Assembly: GCA_028023455.1 (NCBI GenBank)
Contig: JAQFVV010006425.1
Location: 994,001-1,058,000 of the forward strand
Length of the DNA stretch: 64,000 nt
Source: Epiperipatus broadwayi
Taxonomy: Eukaryota; Onychophora; Udeonychophora; Euonychophora; Peripatidae
Direction: 5' to 3'
Shown here: positions 45,863-59,262 of the stretch, in pieces
Layout: each line of letters starts with the position of its first letter
Position numbering within the stretch: position 1 is the first letter of the stretch
Translations under genes and position numbers: made by a program
Notes under the pieces: model-generated
What the model saw: the letters and a program-made list of their open reading frames with translations, nothing else
What the model was told of the DNA's origin: nothing
The model's database searches: none

Positions 45863-48429
45863 TATACATAGCCTTCAATTGTAGTTTTAGTTTGCATATA
45901 CTATGACATAAATAATTTTGCTGGTAAAAGCATTGTGTTTTTACAGCTATCTGTTGAAAGATTTCACTTCTTTTTTATAAAATAAAAAAGTGATAAAATC
46001 ACATACTAACTATTATTGACTTAATAATTAAAACCTATCTGAAGATGTCAGCATTTTTAAATAGCAGCAAAGTCAAAGTAATTTAGTTCAGTTCACATGC
46101 TTGATGAGTTTCATTCTTTGTTCTTCAATCTTGAAAGCATTGGTTAGATAAACTTCAAGAAGATTTTTGGAATGCAAAAAGGTTGATATTTTGCATAGTT
46201 AATTAAAGATTCTTGATAATTTTTACACAATGATTATATAATAGTTATTAAAAAACAAAAGTGTATCTGATTACATTGATATTTTATATGTATGTGTTTT
46301 ATTTTTAATAATAGAAGTTAATAAATCATAAAAAAAATCAAAGAAAACTACATCCATTATGATCATCAAGTTTTGTAACACTGATTGTATGTCTTTAGGA
46401 TTACCAACACTGTATTGGGATCTTTTGAATTATTCTAAAAATTATAAAGTATTATTAATATTTTAAAGCAAAATTTGATAGATTTATCAGATATTAACAT
46501 TTATTCATTTACATTTTAAAAATAATCTTCATTCAAAAAAATTTAATTGATTTTCCGGAGTTGTTCATTTAGGATAATTTTGTTGTATGATGGAAATGCT
46601 TTTTGTTATCATTCTGAACTCATTATTTTAAAATTTGCAAAGTTCAGATATGTTTTTCTGCATGTTTTTTTTTATTTAAAAACATACTTTTATAACAAAT
46701 CAAGTTCAATCTATTCACTTCTAATATATAATTATTGTTTAATATATAAAAATGGTTTAATGCTAAAAACAAATGTTAAATCATTATAAAAAGTATTACC
46801 AGAGGAATGAATTAAAATGTTATTCTAAATACTCAGTGCAAAGTATATGATATAATTCTTTGGGCTTAGATCAATCTATTGTCACAACATATTATCACAT
46901 GATGAGTTTCACTAGAACAAAAGTGTCATAATGCTTTATTATGAAACTTTCTTTTAAAAGGTTAATTCTAATTCAAATTATTTTCAGATCCTTATAATTG
47001 AATAAGTAATAACTAATTATATTTTTTATTAGAATAATCTGAAAAAGTGTAGCATTGAAATAAATTTACACAAACAAAATTAATTATTTATTTACAAGTT
47101 AACTTTACCAAAGCAATCATCATACCACTTCATGTGACTTGAATTGGAGCTGCTTTTATTTTTGCAATCAACTTAGAGTGGCTAAATTATATCTATCTGC
47201 AGCATTGATTTGATGATAAAAACTTGAACCAAAATTACTAGATGTCAGCAATGATCAGGGAAAAGTACAATAAAATCAGTGGGGAATACTTTGTTGTTTT
47301 AAAAAAACTCATTATGCTGAGTTATTTAACCTGTTTTTTTGTTAAAATCTTGGAATTAAAAATTATAAGATCACAAGTAGATTGTTTACTTATTTAATTT
47401 TATTTTTATAAACTTAAACAAAGTATTTGTTGTTTCATGATTATATGACATTTGTACCCAGATTTTATTTGAACATGTTGGGTTTTTTTTGCTTTTTATA
47501 AGACAATAAGTCAAATAAAATGAAAAAAATATGAAACAGGAAGTCATTGTTAGCAAAAACATTTACATTGTAATTTTTAATTTTTGTTACATAAATCACA
47601 TTTAAAATTTTTAAAGATTATACTTGTTACACTAACATATTTTTTACCAAAACATTTGCCACTAGAATTTGATCAACAACTCCAAGAACAAACTTTTCCA
47701 CTGAATAAACTCCCATACTCTGTACAAGATTCCTTCCAATCAAAATAAATATAGCTCTGTGCATTTTGTAAAATCCATTCCAGTCTCACAGCAAGATTGT
47801 CCCAATACTAATATCTGTACAAAAAGACCAAAAAAAGTCAACACCACAAATTCATATGTCTTGAGTAACAAAACCAACATGGTCATTTGTTTGAACCCAT
47901 TGCAGCCAGCATTGTATTTATAGAAAAGATTTATGAAAAGTATAAAATAAAGGAGGCTTGGCATATTACTAAAAATGCTAATGCTATAAATAAAAAAAGG
48001 ATCTGGTTTCCTCTTTCTAAAAAGTGTGTATTTAAGCTGATTTGCATATCATTACATTCAACTATATTTCAAGTATAATTCATTTACTCATTGGTATGAT
48101 GATGATATCATAACAAAGATATTGAAAGTATGCTTAATACATTATATTAAATCTTTACACTGTTAAGTTTCTTTTTACTCAACATCTCCAAGCACTTAAA
48201 TGTCAATTACTAAATACTCAAAGTCCTCACAGACATACTGTTATCAAATAAAGGTAAGTAAAAAAAAATTAAAAGAACTATTAATTTCAATATCCATTAG
48301 AGTTTGCTAGCATTGACAATATACCCACTCATAGTATAAATGAAACCAAATTCTTAACTTTTACTATTTAGCCTTAAAAGTGTTGATAAGAATAATTATA
48401 ACAACAATCATTTTCATCATCTACTTTGA
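45863..48429. other. Gene-free AT-rich region
   Basis: No family-supported coding sequence. The frame near 47887-48078 is moderately protein-like (F-E-P-I-A-A-S-I-V-F, E-K-I-Y-E-K-Y-K) with less AT-rich DNA upstream (47650-47880), but it has no splice sites or recognised motif. Confidence 0.5.
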
Positions 48430-48755
48430 TACATTATATAGGCGTAAATCTGCATTTATATATGTAATCTATGTGGGATTTAAAGTCAGACTTTCACATG
48501 ACCCATTATTTTCAGTGTCATCTTATATTGCTGACCCACCTGATTACACACATGTTGAAAAAATAATCACCAATATATGTATTTCATGCTGGTTTGGGTT
48601 GAAAAGATAAATAATTACCAAACTCATATTTCATGCTAAACCAGCACAAAATACATATATTGGTGATTATTAATCTCTTCAACATGTGTGTGATCAGGTG
48701 GGTTAGCAATACAAGACGGCACTGAGAGTTGGGGGTCATGTGAAAATCTGAGTTT
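48430..48755. mobile_element. Foldback family F2, copy c (palindrome)
   Basis: Arms 48487-48592 and about 48645-48750 are inverted complements (GACTTTCACATGACCC, GACCCACCTGATTACACAC, AATCACCAATATATGTAT), with a centre of about 50 bp that itself repeats CATGCTAAACCAGC-like sequence. It shares the ATCACCAATATATGTATTTC block with the other members. Confidence 0.8.
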
Positions 48756-49459
48756 GAATCATCTATTTTGATAAAAGATTTATTTTAATATTAGAAAATT
48801 TATTACAACATTAATTTAAAAATATAAATATACAATTGAATTTTTTTTTTTGTTTAGATTCAACCTTGTAATTGAAATTAAAAATAGAATTAAAGCACAT
48901 TCTTTTCTTTTTACTGGGAATTTTTTTACTCTTTTCTATTTATTAATTTCAATATAAAAATATATATACTTTTATATATAAATAGATAGGTGATTTTTTC
49001 TTGATTAAAAAAAAAACATTTTTTATACAATCAAGATGGTTCATGGTGAAACTTTAAAAATACAGTTCTGACTATCTTTGTTTGCTTATCATTTGTTCAC
49101 AGTTTTGGCTTACCATTACTATCTTGTAGCTTTCTTTAGTCTTAGTTTTTTTGTTTTATATTCATTTGCTGGTAGGAAATAGTCAAGATATGTATTAATT
49201 TATTAATTTACATAAACACTGAAGTTGTTACCATTGTGTAGAGAAACTGATATAAATGCAGCAACAATGATGCTGAGTGGTTGATTCTTTGTTCTCAAGC
49301 TTTGAGTGTGCTTGCAAGAATTTTTGAGTGTAAACATTCTTTGTTTCTTATTTAATAAAAATGCTTATTTTTGCAACATTTGACATCCATGTTTATAAAT
49401 TATGCTTGTATTTCAAAAATATTACAGGTATCAGACTTTATCATGCCTATCCATCTTCT
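48756..49459. other. AT-rich spacer
   Basis: No feature recognised. Confidence 0.5.
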
Positions 49460-49846
49460 ATAGATTTGGACATAATCCTATACATGAGGAGTTAGAGAGA
49501 CTTAAAGCCAATATGGGTGTGGCATTAATATTGGCATCAACAAGGAATTTGGATGTTCCATCATCAGATTTTTGATGGCATGGATGGCTGAAGAGTTGAA
49601 GGATGGAGTAGATTGAAACCCATCCATTAAAGTTTGAAGATTTGCTATCTTAATATAAACCAAGCACTGATTATATATATATGTGTGGGAGATGATGATT
49701 AGGACCAACTGATTAGTGCTGGTTCAGCATGAAATATGCATATTGAAGATCACTTATCTTTTTCACATGTATGTGATCATGTGTATCAGTTGTATGAGAT
49801 AGAGTGGATAGTTACAGAGAGCTTGAAAGTCTGTGTTCAAATCATT
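49460..49846. mobile_element. Foldback family F2, copy d (single arm)
   Basis: Matches 53735-54110 directly: CCTATACATGAGG, a block around GGCATTAATATTGGCATCA, TTTGAAGATTTGCTATCTTA, GTGTGGGAGATGATGAT, ATCATGTGTATCAGTTGTAT, ending GTGTTCAAATC. Only one orientation is present, so it is an unpaired unit of the palindromic members. Confidence 0.8.
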
Positions 49847-50483
49847 ATAACTTTAAACTTCAGGTTAATGAATTATGCTTGTATTTAAAAAAAATGTTTA
49901 TTAAAAAAAATCACGATTACATTTAGATTTTATTTTAAAATGTTTGTTGTAAAGCAAACATATCAAGAAAAACTTATGGTAAAAAAAATGAAATTGTCAT
50001 TTGTTGTGTCTTCAAAAACAACATATTAATAGATTTAATCATTTTTAAAATAATTATAAGTACAATAATTCTATTCTTTTATGATAACTTAATAATAATT
50101 CATTTAGATTATAGAAATGGAGGTCAGATATTTTGTGCAGTCTTTTTTATCAGTAATGGCAGCTATTACTCAATTAAAAAATACTACTGTTTTGATTATA
50201 TATTTCAATTTTTTTTTGTATTTTCAGAGCTGAAATATTCTAAAGAATGTTATTCATTTATAAACTTATATTTCTAATAAATAATGTTAACTTTATTGAT
50301 ATATATTGTAGAATAATGCTTTAATCTTAAAGTAAAGTAAATGAAATATAATTCAAATACCACTAAGAACTGCAAAAAAATCTGCAATGTAAAAGAGTTA
50401 AAAATCATTAATCTTAATGACCTTGTGAAATAAATATTAAAGGAATCCAATTTATAAAGATCAGTAACACACTTGTCTTGTAA
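49847..50483. other. AT-rich spacer
   Basis: No feature recognised. Confidence 0.5.
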
Positions 50484-50514
50484 AATATATATATATATAT
50501 ATATATATATTATC

Positions 50515-50556
<42 letters not shown>
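50484..50556. repeat. Compound AT microsatellite
   Basis: AT run 50484-50510, a short TATCTATG interruption, then a TA run to 50556. Associated Tyr-Ile frames are artefacts. Confidence 0.95.
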
Positions 50557-50559
<3 letters not shown>

Positions 50560-50659
50560 AGTTCTATAGAGGTTTCACAAGTGTTCATTTTAAATGTATT
50601 TTTAAAAAATGATGAAGGGTTTTCTATAAAAAAGAATAATAAATTTTGTTCACATAACT

Positions 50660-51583
50660 ACAATTAAATTACATAATGATACTAGGAAAGTCAACATTGA
50701 GAAGGGTATAAGACAGGGTGACTCCATATCTCCAAAACATTTTACAGCATTGCTGCAAAAAATATTTTGTGGATTAAAATTGGTAGCTAAAGAAGTGAAA
50801 GTAAATGGAGATTATTTAAGTCATTTAGATTTTTCAGATGATATAGTTTTTTTTTGCAAATAATGTATGTTTTAGAGCTGCAGAAAATGTTGCTGGAGTT
50901 ATCAGATGAAGGTAGGAAAGTAGGACTAAAGATAAATGTTAAAAAGACTAAAGTAATGTTCAATGGATTTTCTCAAAATATGAAATAAAGATTTATTATG
51001 ATGAATTAGAAGAAGTTAACAGCTACAAATATTTTAGATTATTAATGAGATGGAAACAATGTATTCATAGAATGAAATTTGGTTGGAGTGCTTTTGGTAG
51101 AAATAACTTGATACTAAAAAGAAAAATGTTTGAAAAGGAAGGCTTTTAATAAATGTGTTTTACCAATTCTTACTTATGGATCAAAGACTAGGACACTTAA
51201 TAAAAAAACAATACAGAGACTTCAGACTTTTCAAAGAAGTATGGAGAGATGCATGTTAGGAGTAACAAGAACAGATTGAAAATGCAATGTATGGGTAAGA
51301 GAGCAAATAAATGTTACTGACCTCATTGAAAAAATTAAAAAACTGAAGTGGAATTGGGCTGGACATATTTCTAGAAGAGATAATAATGGATGGACAATTG
51401 AAATCTTAAACTGGATTCCAAGAGATTATAAAAGACCCAGAAAAACACCCCACATGATATGGATGGATGAAATAAGAAAGTGTGTAGGGGTGATGTGGAG
51501 AAGAGAAGCTAAAGATCAGAGATACATTGAACTTGGAGAGACTTTCATCCTGCAGTGGACTGTTAATGGTTGATGATGATGAT
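50660..51583 (+). pseudogene. RTE-type LINE, copy C
   Basis: 5'-truncated RTE copy that starts near the reverse transcriptase PQG equivalent (R-Q-G-D-S-I-S-P-K near 50715-50740), retains F-S-D-D (near 50832) and the whole C-terminal domain region in broken frames, and ends with TGGTTGATGATGATGATGAA at about 51583. Frameshifts and a short deletion occur near 51035-51070. It shares its end with copies A and D. Confidence 0.82.
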
Positions 51584-51693
51584 GAACTACAATTATTTCA
51601 TCACCATTAATAAATCATGATCATTTTTCATTGATTCAGATAAAATATTAAACAAAATAGAACATAGCATTTTATAAGATCAGATAGTATTAT

Positions 51694-51914
51694 CATCATC
51701 TATGTTCTTTATTACTTTTTACAATGCTGTTTTATAACACATTATTGATGATTTTGATTGCCCAGCAATTTTCTTCAGAATTTGTATTTATATTTCCAAA
51801 TTTAAAATTTAAAACTATAAGTAGAAGTTCTGAAGATGACTGCAGGGGCAATCAATACCAAAATAGTGGATTGTGAAAAAAGCATTGTAAAAAGTAATAA
51901 AAAACATAGATGAT
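51694..51914. repeat. Inverted repeat F4, 87-bp arms
   Basis: Arms 51694-51780 and 51828-51914 are inverted complements (ATCATCTATGTT, TTATTACTTTTTACAATGCT, TTGATTGCCC, TTCTTCAGAA) around a 47-bp AT-rich centre. Probably a small foldback element. Confidence 0.75.
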
Positions 51915-53358
51915 ATTAATATTATATGGATTTGGCAATGCAATAAGAAAGATAAAGTTATAATACTTCATAAAGGTTAAATAGGTATAACTAAGCAATT
52001 AAATGAATATGGAAGTTTAACTAATTTTCAGTCAGTTTTTTTTGTATTGTTTTGTTAATAATATTTAAGAAAATTCATCCAAACCTTATAAAAGATTTTA
52101 GACAGAAATAGATTTTAACAATTATAAAGTTTTTTAAAAATAATATTGTCAACCTTATGGTTTAAATTGTTAATTTTCTATAAAATTATTGATCACTTCA
52201 TTTACATTTACCAAATATTAATTTGACTTTATGGAAATTTTACAGCAGTTGTCAAGTTCAAAATTAACTTTAACATCATTTAAAAATAAATACATAAATT
52301 TCAGTATAAAGCAGAGATAACAGTGAAAAAAACAAAAAACAAATATTGAGAAAACTAAAATGTTTCAAGATGAGGTTTCTCTTTTCAAATAATAGGTGTT
52401 TTTATTTTATTTTATAGACTTAATAATATAATACTTAAACATGAATTGGAATACCCTTGCTTACAGCACATTTCATATAGTTATAGTCAGTTTCACTTTT
52501 AATGTAATCTCCCTTTCTTCAGAGAAATCAATTTCTTTTATAACGTTTGGCTGAAGTCACATGATTTTAAAATATTGTGATGGATTGGAAATTTTATTGT
52601 ATTTTAGTGGACATTGTTTAGTTACTAAATTAAAATTTATGTAAGAAAATAGAAAAATAAATATTTTTTGTTGACTTTATAAATTGTCTGAAAGTTGGTA
52701 TTATAATATTAATTTATTTCTCAATAATTTTAAAAATATTTGCACCAATAAAGTTTGAATTGTGATCTTTCAAGCAGACTAATTTGATTTAAATACAATT
52801 AAATCTTCAATTATAACTTGCACACCCATCGTATCTTTCACATACCTTTTAAAACAATTAATTTTTAAAAGTCATTCATAATAAAAATCCATAACCACAA
52901 CTTTAATCTTTTATTTATAGATGTATGTGCTTGAGTTTATGTAAAACATGCATGTGTGGGTGCAAGGATATTTGTTTTTGTGCTAAAATATATGTTTATA
53001 TATTTGACACACATAGACACACATAATGAATTAGTTTAAATTTACTTTTGAATTTTGATTTAGTTGCCTTTGTACAAATGATTGTTGCATAATTGTGGTT
53101 CCCTCTTAGACAAAATCTGATTTAATTCACTGTGTGGTAGGTGTCACTGTACTAGTATAAGACAATGGCAAAATTTTTTGTTCAAACTTTTTTAACTTAC
53201 TATTCTAATTAAGTAGTACTTATTGCAAAATTTATGTTTAATTTTGATCCTATGTCTCTTTTATAATAAATAGTTAATGGAAATAACATATTTATTTTAG
53301 CTCTCTATGTACTTTATATCACTGACACTCATGACCAGTGAATTAGTCACAAACTATG
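51915..53358. other. Gene-free AT-rich region
   Basis: No feature recognised. Confidence 0.55.
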
Positions 53359-54174
53359 TTTATACTCAATAGTAAGTATAGAGGATTTGAACTCAGATTT
53401 TCAAGCACCCTTCAACTATCCACACTATCTCATACAACTGATACCCATGACCACACACATGTAGAAAAGATAAATAATCACCAATATACGTATTTCATGC
53501 TAAACCAGCACTCATCAGTTGGTCCAGATTATCATCTCCCATATATATATATATATATATAATCAGTGCTCAGTTTATATTAAGATAACAAATCTTCATA
53601 CTTTAATGGACAGGCTTCAATCCACTCCAACCTCTAACTTTTCAGACATCCATATCATTGAAGAGTGCCTGGTTTTCAAATATTTACATATCAAGCTTGT
53701 ATTCTGTCCATCCCTCTTATATGTATTTAAGTGAATACGGTCCTATACATGAGGGGTCAGAGTGACTTCAGGTCAACATGGGCATGGCAATAATATTAGC
53801 ATCAGCATGGGATTTGAGTTTTCATCATCAGATTTTCAATGATATGCATGTCTGAAAAGTTGGAGGTTGGAGTGGATTGAAGCCTGTCCATTAAAGTATG
53901 AAGATTTGCTATCTTAATATAAACTGAGCACTGATTATATATATGTGTGGGAGATGATAATCTGGACCAACTTATGAGTGCTGTTTTAGCATGAAATACA
54001 TATATTGGTTATTATTTATCTTTTCTACATGTGTGTGATCATGTGTATCAGTTGTATGAGATAGTGTGGATAGTTGAAGGGTGCTTGAAAATCTGAGTTC
54101 AAATCCTCTATACTTACAATTAAGCTCCCAGGTTTGTGAAAAGTGCCTGGTTTTCAAATATTTATACTCAATAG
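53359..54174. mobile_element. Foldback family F2, copy e (longest palindrome)
   Basis: Arms 53372-53662 and 53835-54117 are inverted complements over about 290 bp at high identity, around a 172-bp spacer. TTTATACTCAATAG occurs at both edges (53359-53372, 54161-54174) and AGTGCCTGGTTTTCAAATAT occurs both internally (53664) and near the right edge (54142). The right arm ends in AGTTCAAATCC, which resembles a polymerase III B box. Frames on either strand are palindrome by-products. Confidence 0.85.
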
Positions 54175-54474
54175 ATAACTTTTAGTTAAGTGCTTGGTTT
54201 TGGGTTGGTATTTTTAGATCTAGTGTCTGAACCTACCCTGGCATCACTATTCTATATAATATCAGAACCATGGCTATAGAAAAGTATAGTCTGAAACATC
54301 AGAACTGATTTCTCTAGTCTAGAGATAATCTCTAATTTAATGAATGATTAGTGATAATCATTACTGTATTTATTTAGGATGGATGGTGTTAAAGTAGTGG
54401 GTGGAGAAAGTTTGAAACTTGTAGATCAAAATGTAACTATTTACTATTGATAAATATAATATATATGATAATAA

Positions 54475-54540
54475 TATATATGACAGATGATGACCTGGGT
54501 CAAGTGATAAGTGCTGGTTCAACAGAAAATGCGTCATGGT
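54475..54540. mobile_element. Foldback family F2, fragment f
   Basis: A short match to the family interior: ATGACAGATGATGACCTGGG, AGTGCTGGTTCA and a CAGAAAATGCG end. Only about 65 bp are recognisable. Confidence 0.5.
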
Positions 54541-55099
54541 GGGGGTATATGTCTTTTATTGTATCTTTATTCTTATAATTTCAAAAGAATTTGTGTGGTG
54601 TAGAGGTTATGTAATACATTTATAAAGGAATATTAATTCCAAAAATACATACATAAATAGTCGTTAATGAAATATATAACTTAAATGCATGGGCCGAGGA
54701 GTATTTTTTTTTTACAGTACAGGTTTAGTAAATACTCTATGCTCTTATGTTTCTTTCTAGAAATGTCAGATGTTAGGTATTATATTCAACAATATCCTTT
54801 AGCTGTATAGTTGTGAAAAGTCATAAAAAAGGTATTATTTATGTCTTTTGAAATAATATAGTTTTGCATTATATGGTAATAAATAATATTTGTAATTTAG
54901 CTTAATGCAAAGCTATACTATTTTTATCCCACGTATGTGTATGTAATCAATAGCGATAACATAATTGTAAATATCTTTATTCGGTAATGGTAAATATTTT
55001 TTTATTCACAATAAAATTTATGTATATAAAAAAAAGCAAAACCCAATTATTGTGTGGTTTATTGAAATCTAAAGAGTATTAAAATGCTTTAGATTTTTG

Positions 55100-56060
55100 C
55101 TTGAACGTAATTTTATATTGTACCGGAAAAACCCCCCTCCTACTCCCCCCCGTATCTGAACCAGTCGTCTGGAATAAATTAAAGAAACAAATTCAACCAA
55201 ACCGGAGCCCACGATGACAACTAACGTGGGGTTCTCCCTTTACTAGCTCTCGAAAAACACAGACAAATTACCTACAATCGCTATTTCATAGATATCTTAT
55301 AGTCGGGATATTGGTCGGCAATAATTTAATGTATATATTTAAGTTGTCGATACAGACAGAGGTGATTGACAGATTTGAGAGTAATAATGAGAGAGAAAAA
55401 TTAGGTTAGATAAATTTTTAATAAATTATTGAAAGCATTGAATAATATTATTTAAGGTAGTAACTCTCATATGTATTTATAATAAATTGTGAGTCATCAA
55501 TAATCGGTTTGTACTGATTAACAAACTCATGAATATTATATGTTTAATGGTTGTACAGGTTGATATGAGAATCAGAGTAATTGGAGCACTTAAAATATTT
55601 ATCTACTAGTTTATATTAAGTTGTTTTATTTTAATAGTTTCAAACCATTGATACGGATAAATGGGAGGGGTTATATAAAAATATGATATATAATACTGAT
55701 GTACTGATGGTTGGGGATTAATGTATACTACAAATAATAACTTGGGGATTTACGAATACGGGGCTTGTACTTTGAAAGTCTTATGCCCCCAAGTAGATCC
55801 GGGACACTACAACCAGCGGCTATTCAACCCCAGTGTCCAAGAGATTACCTGGAGAAGAATTTCTTTCTCTCCATGTGGTAGAAAACGAGCAACTAGCGAA
55901 GGTAAAGGCATTGTCACAGTAACATCGAGGAAGAGTGATCGGAAGTGGATTTTAAAACGAAATTATATAAAACTTTTCTCTCGTAACATTTTCTAAACAG
56001 TCCGATATAACTATTCAATAAAAATGGGAAATCAAACGTCGAAAAGTAATAATTAATTAA
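55100..56060 (+). other. CpG-containing block, possible host gene 5' end
   Basis: Base composition changes here: C runs (55133-55150), many CpG (GTCGTCTGG, ACCGGAGCCCACGATG, CTCTCGAAAA, TAGTCGGGATATTGGTCGGC) and later a GC-richer frame. A plus-strand frame (55721-55996) includes a stretch E-I-T-W-R-R-I-S-F-S-P-C-G-R-K-R followed by a possible donor AAG|GTAAAG at 55899-55904. The SPCGR pattern recalls methyl-CpG-binding domains but is too short to claim. At 56024 an ATG in good context reads M-G-N-Q-T-S-K and then hits a GTAATA donor-like site; M-G-N at a start fits N-myristoylation. These are alternatives, not both supported. An unrecognised repeat is also possible. Confidence 0.35.
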
Positions 56061-59000
56061 TTTTACTCTGAAACCATAACTCCCCAGATTGTTCGGAAGG
56101 TAATAATAGCAAAAAAAATATTCACTTATTATTCTTACTCCGTAATAATATATAAAAAATTGTAATAAAATTTTAGACTATTTTAAGTATGTGAGATTTG
56201 GAGTATAGATTAAAATATCATGACAAAGTAAAAGAAACAATAAAATACTTGAATATTTCTCAACTCAACATAAATGAAAAATTTTAGTTGATAAAAGAAA
56301 ATTACTTTTAAAATGAATATAATAAATATTATGAGATAAACTTTACTGACTTTAATTAGAGTTGAGAAATATTATTATTGGATCGTTTTGTTTGTAAAAT
56401 AAGTAATAGTAAAATATAAATGTATTCAAAATGGATTATTAGTAGGCAAAATATTAATAATTATCATTTAAAGACTAAGAGAAATATTAGAGAAGAAATT
56501 TACTGACAGGTTTTAGTGAACATTTTCAAATGGAAAGCAAGAAATTTACATGCAATTACTTTGATTAACAGATTAAATATAAAATTATTACTGAGAGGAA
56601 AGTTAAAAGTTCATGTAACAAAAGTTACATTCTTTCTTCTCCGGTTTTCTTCTTGGTGATATGTATGAAGAATGTGGCGCGATTTTGAATTTCTTAGAAC
56701 GGATGGTTAATTTAAATGTTGGAATTTGGAAGACTGAAGACGGAAAACATTACAATCAGGGAGAAAGATTTAAAGTCAGAACAGGGATCAGTTCTTGGAC
56801 TTAGCCCATCATGATTGCAGTTTACGGCAACTTCTTAATAACGGTTGAAGTGATTTCTCTGGAACAACTACTTGCTGTAGCTTGAGAGATCCAAGCACAG
56901 CCAAGTCAAAGTTAGAGTGTCTATCTTATATTTAAGATGGCTACGTTCCTTTCTGCCTAGTTTTTGTTCATAACTCCGCCTCCTTTGATTTCGGCCTCCA
57001 GAATATCTAATTTGACTATAAATAGATTTGCTTTTTGATAAGCGTTCTACGTTTCTCATTTATTTTTAAATTTAATAATGATTCTAAATTGAAAAAAATT
57101 AATCGGAATTCGTGAATACAAAAATATACATTCATTATCTTAATTTATGGAAGTACAAATTAATTATTCTATACATTTGTACAAGAAGATTTTGATTAAA
57201 AATACTGATCAAAGGAATGTGACTTTTGATCAGATTTTTAAATGACTTTGTATAATTTGCAAAATTAAAATTTAAAGAAAATATACACGAATTGAAACTT
57301 TAAATTGAGCTAATATAAATCCACAAGCACACACACACGAATATTATTTATCATGATTTGTGACATTTATACTATATCTTTAATAAATTCTTTTAAAAAA
57401 AAAAATAAATAATAAAATTATGGTTGAATAAAAAGTTCATTGGGGTAAATAGTGGTTTAGAATTGTTTTAAATGAAATATGAAAAAGATATTATTATATA
57501 AATTGAGGTTTGAACCTTTATAAGAAAATAAACTAAAGATGTTTGACAGTTAAAACTTATATAATAAAAGAGAAATAATATTGAAAAGATTATATTAAAC
57601 ATAATAGAATGTTAAAACAAAAAGTAAAAAAAAATGAATTAAATCTAAAAAGAGAGAGAGAAAAGAAGTGTAAATGATATATATAAAAAGGTAATCTAAA
57701 ATTTTCGGTATGGCAATTACCAAAGCATGAAAGTCAAAACTAAAATTATGGATTCTGATTCTATAATGATTCATAAAAATATCTGACATTAATACACACA
57801 CGTAGATATAATTTAAAACTTACTTTTGTTAGGCGACTGAATTCAGCATCAACGGTTTTTTTAATTTCCAGTCATTTTAATATATATAAAGTTTAAAAAA
57901 TAAAAAAAACAGGGGGAAATCAACACTAAATGATATTAAAAATAATATAATATAAAATAAAGCTTGTCATGTCTATGTAAATATTCTGAATTAAAAAAAA
58001 TATGTTTATATATCTTTCTTCTAAGTTGCTAATGAAACATATCAGATATTTATAAAAATAACAAGCTATAATCGTACTGAATAAAGATTTTTAACTGAAT
58101 ACTTTAATCTGCTTTGTCTTTATATAAAATTACTTTACGTGGCATGATATCTGAAAATAAACTTAAAAAATACTAATTCGTGGAGAAATTCTCCTCCTGA
58201 TTTTTTTCATTTCTTTCAGCTTTCAGAACTAGCTATGTTTATCTTTTCAAGTCGCATCATTTTTATTAGCACATAAGTCAACATGCTTTTGAATGTACTA
58301 GAAAAGTCTTATCATTTCATTACACTCTACTAAATCAATTTTTAATCTGTTATTTGTAATTTAACACTTTTTCTTGCTATCTTCTTTTTAAAATTTTGAT
58401 TCTTTCTCTATCTCTCTCTCTATATAAATATATGTATGAAAAATTTATTCATCAAATTGTGTATAATTTTTATGTGTGGACGCTATAGATACAAATAGTT
58501 ACTAGGCATATAAATATCTTTTCTCATAAAGGTATAAAATCAATATTGTATTATTGTGAGAAAATATAAAAGAAAATATATGTGATTTTTTTAATATTTA
58601 AAAAATATTATTTATATAGAAAATTATATAAATATATAAATAGCATTATAAACACATAATTGAAATATATAAATACTTTAATAAATGGTAATGAAAACTA
58701 GAATTTATAGTTCAAAATGGCATTTACTGAATAGGGTATTTATTATCTATCTATTTCTTTTACAAATTTTTATTTTTAAAAAGTTGGTTTTCATTTCAGT
58801 ATAAATGTTTTTTTAGCTGTATTATAGATGTATTTATAAAAAATGTGAACATAGATAAAATAAATAGAATAAATTATATAAAATAATGCTTTTTTTAGTT
58901 ACAGTATCAAGTTATAAGGTCTTTGATTATCACAAACAGTATGACTTTCAATGTAGAAAAAATATAAAGGTATATAAACAGATGAAATAAATAGAGTAAT

Positions 59001-59151
59001 TAATTATGTAAAATAATATCATAGCTAGTTATGTGTAAGGTTATATTGTCTTGGATTATCACAAATACTTTGACCTTCAGCATGAAAATTTTCAGCTATG
59101 AAGTCTGACTTTTAATAACTGATTTAATTACAATAGACATAACTAGTGTTG
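56061..59151. other. Gene-free region with a CpG-bearing island
   Basis: Mostly AT-rich. The part at 56640-57060 is GC-richer with CpG (GAATGTGGCGCGATTTTG, AACTCCGCCTCC) and contains a 63-codon minus-strand frame, but no family, splice or homology support. Nothing else is recognised. Confidence 0.45.
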
Positions 59152-59262
59152 TTTTTTTTCCTTATGTGTCATAGCATCAGCTGGGAAGTGAATCTGCTAC
59201 ACCGAGACAACTTCTTGCAAAGCCGCTGTCACTGACCTCTTGACTACCAATGCTTGACAACT
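59152..59262 (-). mobile_element. tRNA-derived SINE, copy 9
   Basis: Minus-strand copy: GCATTGGTAGTCAAGAGGTC, loop CTTTGCAA, AGATTCACTTCCCAGC and GATGCTATGACACAT. Flanks TAGTGTTGT and TAGTATTGT are possibly a mutated target duplication. Confidence 0.85.

Noticed and set aside
47740-48078. Overlapping frames with moderately protein-like composition
   Set aside because: No recognisable motif, no splice sites, frames on both strands equally plausible.
53356-54157. Open frames on both strands encoding nearly the same peptide
   Set aside because: They are two arms of one palindrome; the frames have no family resemblance and AT-microsatellite ends.
57595-57801. 68-codon minus-strand hydrophobic frame
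   Set aside because: No motif; composition explained by AT-rich sequence.
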